Source: Maratus speciosus (lineage: Eukaryota; Arthropoda; Arachnida; Araneae; Salticidae). From it: 64,000 bases of DNA. This document shows, piece by piece, positions 58,225 through 64,000 of this stretch. Where the stretch lies: contig OZ010798.1 in NCBI GenBank assembly GCA_963932465.1, positions 16,848,981-16,912,980 of the forward strand, read 5' to 3'. The notes beneath the pieces are model-generated. The model did not search any database and had not been told where the DNA came from. It saw only the letters and a list, made by a program, of their open reading frames with translations. Position 1 is the stretch's first letter. Every line of letters begins with the position of its first letter. The position numbers and the translations under genes are program-made.

Positions 58225-59274
58225 CAGTCAAACCTTGTTAACACAATAATCGCTTAGCATGGAATAATATTGTGTTAGAAAATTAATGTTAATTCATTTG
58301 TTTAACATGATAGAGAATTTAAAAAAATAGTGCCTGAGGTGAAAATATTTTTTTGAATGAAAATTTTTCCCCAGCTTTGGACAAATTATATGATGTCCAC
58401 ACATTCATAAAAAGAAGCAACCTGCAAAAGTTAATAACAGACTTAAAAAAAATTATTAGCAGATACCAAAAGTAAGTCTCACCCCCCCCCCCCCCCAATA
58501 TATGATAATTTTTCCTTTTTTGAAAAAGTACTATTTATAAGCCCTCACTTTCAATGCTTCTAAGTTTCAGGAAATTCATTAATTTTTTTTCCATATCTCC
58601 TAAATGAATATATATTATGCAATTTATTTGTAAGTAATCTCTTTACATACCTATTGTATCAGAATGACATGTTCTCTATGTAATACTATTAATGTTTTCC
58701 TTGATTTTTATGCACTAAGACTTAAAAGATATTTATACTGAGTTTTTTATAATTCTTGTTCATATTCTTTTTGCATCTAAATTAATTATTTTATGTAAAT
58801 TTGTTTCATTAATTTATTATTTTTATTAATGGAAACTATTTAGCTTCTATCGAAGGAAATTTTAAAACCAAAAAAATGTTTATTTTATTTTGCAAATTGT
58901 ATAAATCCTCTGAAATTTCATAAATTCCAAATATAACCCTCACCCTTAAAATTTTCCCATCTTTTTAACAAAAGTTCCAATAATAAGCCTACCTTAAAAT
59001 CCTCAGAATTTCCTGTCTGCTAAAGTTCAGTATTTTACTTTAAATAAATTTATTATTGTCTAAAATGATGACCAATTTGTTTCATTTCCATATTATTTTT
59101 TTTTATTTCTTACTAATTTATGATTTTAAGAGAAGGGATATATTTGTAGGTTAATTTATTTCATTTTTATGTCTATCATAGATGGTGCTACTGTTTTTAC
59201 GTTTAATACAAAATCTCAGATAACGCAGAAAAAATTCACAGTCCTTTCAATTTCGTGTTAATGAGGTTCGACTG
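58225..59274. mobile_element. Pogo/Tigger-like MITE (1.05 kb)
   Basis: CAGTCAAACCTTGTTAACAC after TA; inverted right end GTGTTAATGAGGTTCGACTG, where the following bases are TG rather than TA. CAGTCAAACCT is a widespread pogo/Tigger end type. No transposase; a 14-base C run lies near 58482. Confidence 0.75.
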
Positions 59275-59462
59275 TGTACAAATATACATTAGACTCATGC
59301 ACAGGTGTTATTATACTTGATAATTCTATTTCAATCTAACCAAAAGAAGTTTGTCTCTAACCTAACACATTTTAATGCACACTCACAAGTGAAAGATAAA
59401 TAATCCATATGTTAATTGCAATTATGGAAAAGTAGTCTACAATAACATCTAGATTCCATTTT

Positions 59463-59505
<43 letters not shown>

Positions 59506-61108
59506 GAACCCTTATACTCATTAATATTCATATATGGCTTTTAATCCAAAAAAATGTTTAGAACTTTCTTTTGAAAACAAAAAAAAATGACGTGTAAAAA
59601 TCAAAACTCAACCTGACTTGCCAACAGAAAAAAATTTTGTATGTAAAAATAGAATTTTATAATCAATTTTCCACTAACTTCTTGATATACTAGCATTTTA
59701 AAGCTAGAGTATGAAAATTTTATACACTGGTGTGTGTCAGAAGAAAATACAACATTTCAATATTTTTAGAACTTAATTATAAATTAATTTTAAAGCATTT
59801 TCCCTTTAGCCGACAGCGGGAGATAAACCAACAAAAATTCTTTATTTTACAACTGTTTCCAAATAACAGAAACAATCGAGTTAATTACGTACCAAAGTAT
59901 GCCAACTGGCTGTAAAAGTGCTATGACGAAATATTTTAAATACTGAAATGCAGAAAATATAAATTAAAGAGTTTAAAATATATTCTTTTATCATTTAATA
60001 GTTTTATATTAATTAAATTATGACTATACTTTGAGAAAACTATTTAGAAATTCTGAATACATAGTTTAAATTATGCTTTCCATTTCTTAAAAAAGAACCA
60101 TCAATAATCATCATGCCTCATTAACATATTCACTAATCCGCATAAATCAAAATTAAACATAAATCAAATCAGTGAACTTTCACCAATTAGGATGCACGCC
60201 AAATAAACGTATTGTGATAGAAATTCTTTGGAACTACATGAATTTCTATATGAAATGAGGGAGATTTAAAAAATAAAAATAGAATGAATGCATATATAAA
60301 AAGAACTTTTTATTTCTTCCTACCCCCCTCCCTTTTTTTTTTTTTTTTTTTTGAAGAAGAGTGAGGTGGAAGGGTTATTCATTTCCCTTAACATTAAGAT
60401 TTGAAAATGATAAACAAACATTTTGTTATTATTAGAAATTGATAATTTTGATGTTTGCAAACTCAGCTACATTTATTCTTTCATTTTTTAGTATCATTCT
60501 GATATTTTTATGCTATTTACTATGTGACATTCAGAAATATTGTGGATTGTCATATTAAAATAAATGTAGAAATATTTATTTAGTTATCTGTAGGCAATTA
60601 ACAACCACTACTATGTTTTTTTATTAAACTTAACTATCAAAACTGTAATAAACTACAATATTCACAGTTGAGTATTTTTATAATAAGCAGTAAATAACAA
60701 TAATTACTACTTCTTTAAAAGTTAAAATGTAGATTCGGTCTTTATGCCCCTCCTAAAAAAAAAAGAAAAGAAAACCAAACAAATATTATAAGATATAAAA
60801 AATATTGATGTAAATAAAGTGATTTATTGATTTTTAAAACTAAATGCAAATTAATAAACCAATTATAATTTAAAAATTAAAATATTAGTTTTAACACTAA
60901 GTACAAAGAATTCGGAAATTTTGTATCTATAGTAATTTGAATTGATAAAACTTTTAATATCTCTAAAATGATTCTTCTAGAACAAGGTTAATGTTGTTTA
61001 TTTACTGTATAGTTTATTGGGTTCTGGCAATCTATCGTACGCAAACACTGGCTGCCGGTAATAAGAATCGTTCAAATAGTGATTCGTTCTCTGGAGCAAC
61101 GGTCAGTC

Positions 61109-61128
61109 CTACTACACATGCGTAGTAG
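61109..61128. repeat. Short palindrome in a GC-richer patch
   Basis: CTACTACACATGCGTAGTAG pairs seven bases on each side of a six-base centre. Together with two ATTGG (NF-Y-type) words 25 bp apart at 61488 and 61513, it hints at a promoter, but no transcript start or gene can be tied to it. Confidence 0.35.
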
Positions 61129-62902
61129 CCTGCCGGAACTATAATAAAGATCTGGCTGCCGGCTCTCTAACCACAGCCTTCTTAATAATGTAAGCACAAC
61201 TTTCGTACACCAGATAAAGTGACTTATCCACCAACCTGTCTTGTAATTTCAGGTTAAGAGAGACCATTTTTTCGCAATATGACAATTCTGCTTCTTTTTA
61301 TAGGAGTCCAATCAGTTGTTGTTCTTGATGACATTGTTTTAAATTATTTGCATTAAAAAAATAGAAATATTTAAAAAAAAAAACATTTTATTTAGTTACA
61401 TAAGTATTCACCCTTCTGCGAAATTTATTACAGGAAAATACTGCTTTTACAAATCAAAATATACTACAGTTTAGTTACTGACATTTGATTGGTTCTCGGA
61501 ACAGTCATTGTGATTGGCTAGGAAGCTTATATTACAATACACTTCCGCAATCATGACTAATTATGTTTGTATTTTAGACTAAAGTATGTGTAACTTTTTC
61601 TGTAATGCAGATATTTTAATTCTGTTTTTTTATTAAATTCTACATTAAATTTCCTTGAATTTGATGTATAGATATTTGTATTTAAGTGAAAATTAATATG
61701 TTCTATAAGCACACAAAGTTATAAAACATGAAAATTTCAAAAAATGTCCACAATTTTTTATATATATATATATAAAAAATATATATACCACCATTGTATA
61801 TATATTACCAATTTAGCCTCTCTGTTTGGGAGATCATGCCTTCCTCCCTTCCAGTCGGGTAAGTCCAGTTGCCTGTTTTGTTCTTTGTGTGCATGATAAC
61901 TGTTATATGTCTGCCGCCTTTTTTTTTTTTTAATCTTGCTCTGGAAAAGGGACTCCTTTTATAAAGCTTTGAAACAGTTGTATGCTATATTAATTCTGTC
62001 AATTACATTTTCAGTTCAGTCAGTTTACATATTTTATTATCTGTTATCTATGAGCGATGCAAGATTTGTTTTTTGTTATGTCTTAAATAGCAATACTCAG
62101 TAAATTTTAACATTTATATATTTCCATTATTTTCTAAAAAAGCAGTTTGGATAAGTAAATATTTAAATATTTTCTTAACAAAATAGGTGCAGCATTGAAA
62201 CCCCTTTTTTCTCATATTACATTTTACCATTTACATATTTATTTATTCCACCCTTTCAATGTGTATTTGTTTATTTTTATCTAAGCATTCTCCTATAAGT
62301 AATTAGTCTTACAAATAACAATTTTAAGCAAACAGTTAAATTTTAACCAATATATATGTTTGAAAAAGATTCAGAACTATTTTAGATTCCTTGATAAATT
62401 TCTATTTATGGGTAGGTATAATTATAGTAAAAATATCGAAGATTTAATTTGAACCAATGCTATTGAATTGATTTTTTTAAATAATATGCAATATGTTAGT
62501 CTTATCTGAAGAGATACTCAATCAAAATTGAAAAATGTATAACAATCGTTTGTAGTTATACATTTTTATTTGTACAATCTGATATTTTGCCTGTTGGTGA
62601 TGACATGAAAACTATACGTCTGGATTCTTTTCCCTATCTATGGGATATCGTTTAAACTGACTACTATATCATGGATGCCATGACTATCTCAGCCATCATT
62701 TAACAAATTTTTATAAATAAAAATATACGACATTGACATTCTTAAAAAGGAAAATATCTTATTCAGTTTTCAAGGAGAGGGGTTTATATTTTCTTGGAAT
62801 GAAGAAACTAAATATAGCTTGCAACAAGAATAACTTAAGGAAATTTTAGAATATGTAATCAAAATTTTTAAAAATGTGAATGCATAAAATTTATAAAACA
62901 AA

Positions 62903-62908
62903 TTTATT
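62903..62908 (-). terminator. Poly(A) signal candidate of the F-box gene
   Basis: AATAAA on the minus strand, about 45 bases after the stop codon at 62954-62956. Confidence 0.5.
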
Positions 62909-62953
62909 AAAAGCATATCATACACATGACAAATGTACTCAATATCCTATTAC

Positions 62954-63866
62954 TCATACAAAATATCTTGATTTTTTATTGTAAGAACAGCAATCATCTT
63001 TTACTATGTCTAAGTTGTATTCATTGTAATTAGCAAAAGGATGTTCTTCATAAGAATCAACTACACTGTTATCAACATAAACATTTTGTAAAGACTTGCA
63101 TGCCTTTATGAGGGAAATAATGCCTTCACAACTCACTCCATTATATCTAAGACATATTGTCTTCAGGTGGGGAAAAATTGGAACATTAAAATTTATGTCA
63201 TCCTCTTCATCTAGACCGACATTTGTATCACACAAACACAGTTCTGTTAAATTAGGAGCATGAGTTTGCAAGACTTGAAATGTCCTGGAACTAATCTCCG
63301 TATCACTAAGATCCAACTCCTGTAAGTGTTTCAAAAAGTAAGTGACACCTTCAAACCAAGAATCATCCACATCTGTACATGGTAAATATAATTTTTTCAA
63401 GTAGGGCATATTTGAAAGTGGGGGCTTATTGTAATGAGTAATGTAACAACCATAGAGATCCAAAACTTCAATTTTACAAGTCTCACCACATTCTTCTTCT
63501 TCTTTAGTAGGACAATTAGGAAATATAGAAGAATGTAGAGCCAGTCTTCTTAGATTCTCTAAAAGCATTGTGGATAAATTTATAATTGATGGAAGATTGA
63601 CAGATATTTTAGCATTTTCCAAAGTAAGCATTTCAAGAATTGGACACTTTTCCTGGAGCCTCACAGAAATTTCTTCAAAATTCAATAAATCAATCCAATC
63701 ATCACTATTCCAAAAATTTAATCCGAGGGAGGTGACACGAGGAGGCAGTATATTGATGAAACATTCGGCTACAAAATTTTGAGATCCACGATATCGGCAA
63801 AAATGTACTTTCACTTTTTCCCACAAATCTGGGTTCCTTGACAATGCATTCCATCTTGTGCACACT
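62954..63866 (-). CDS. F-box/leucine-rich-repeat protein, last exon (5' partial)
   Basis: A minus-strand exon of 303 codons plus one leading base, opening after TTTTTTTATTACAG, a good 3' splice site at 63867-63869. It starts VCTRWNALSRNPDLWEKV, the second half of an F-box (the V-C-x-x-W...LW block). The first helices must lie in an upstream exon beyond 64000. Leucine-rich repeats follow: around residues 74-88 (LEMLTLENAKI), 103-114, 131-142 (KIEVLDLYGC), 153-165 (LKKLYLPCTDV), 181-191 (LQELDLSDTEI), 205-216 (LTELCLCDTNV), 232-244 and 258-268. A non-repeat tail ends RYFV. F-box proteins bind Skp1 and bring substrates, held by the LRRs, to SCF ubiquitin ligases. The arrangement resembles FBXL12-type proteins, but I am not sure of orthology. 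The exon is undamaged and is the best candidate for a working host gene here. Confidence 0.88.
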
Positions 63867-64000
63867 CTGTAATAAAAAAAGAAAATGTAAACAAGAAAAC
63901 ATCCATTTCTATAAATTTTACATTGTAATTTGAGCTGTTAGGTAACACTATGTTGAACATGACAGAAACAGACAACATTTATAATTAACACATAAGAAAT
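63867..64000 (-). other. Intron sequence of the F-box/LRR gene
   Basis: AT-rich, with a pyrimidine tract and CAG directly before the exon. No further exon is visible before the window edge. Confidence 0.7.

Larger units (their letters stand above)
59275..62953. other. AT-rich intergenic region downstream of the F-box gene
   Basis: No gene recognised. Contents: a 38-base T run at 59465-59502; another T run near 60335-60352; a GC-richer patch ~61020-61170 with repeated CTGCCGG words and the palindrome at 61109-61128; inverted CCAAT words (ATTGG) at 61488 and 61513; a TA-rich palindrome near 61758-61790. Confidence 0.45.

Overview
The window is AT-rich, intron-bearing eukaryotic DNA packed with transposons. 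The mix of BEL/Pao, hAT, pogo/Tigger-like and other TIR elements, a THAP-domain relic, tRNA-derived SINEs and long minisatellites fits an arthropod, probably an arachnid; that placement is an inference. There are no bacterial-style operons, CRISPR arrays or rRNA genes. Protein-coding content is very low: one partial host gene, one nearly intact retrotransposon polyprotein, and three groups of transposon or domain relics.

Layout. 0-11.4 kb: a THAP-domain pseudogene at the left edge, then non-autonomous TIR elements (2.05-3.31, 4.10-6.62 and 7.54-9.50 kb) and simple repeats. 11.4-17.05 kb: a complete-looking BEL/Pao LTR element on the minus strand with matching 465-bp LTRs and a TATTC target duplication; its integrase core is deleted. 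17.3-22.1 kb: a broken PHD-finger reading frame running straight into a 4.3-kb, ~45-bp minisatellite with ~400-bp higher-order units. 23-31.3 kb: nested foldback and hAT MITEs, a 32-bp minisatellite and an array of ~130-165-bp repeats split by a TA-flanked MITE. 31.9-34.6 kb: a conspicuous GC-richer noncoding block with direct terminal repeats. 36.0-41.8 kb: a pogo-like MITE split by a 4.87-kb hAT element (perfect 8-bp duplication) that carries transposase remnants and is itself riddled with MITEs and a SINE. 41.8-45.2 kb: three more pogo-like elements. 45.5-46.5 kb: a short promoter-like or exon-like segment with a 180-bp tandem duplication. 47.5-54.9 kb: a large inverted duplication, one arm carrying a 1.05-kb TIR element built from 173-bp repeats. 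55.3-62.9 kb: short tandem repeats, another pogo-like element and AT-rich sequence. 62.95-63.87 kb: the last exon of an F-box/leucine-rich-repeat gene on the minus strand.

The only likely functional host gene is the F-box/LRR gene, a predicted substrate receptor for an SCF ubiquitin ligase. The rest is mobile-element biology: insertions within insertions give a readable order of events, and several non-autonomous elements have lost their own enzymes and must have been moved by machinery encoded elsewhere.
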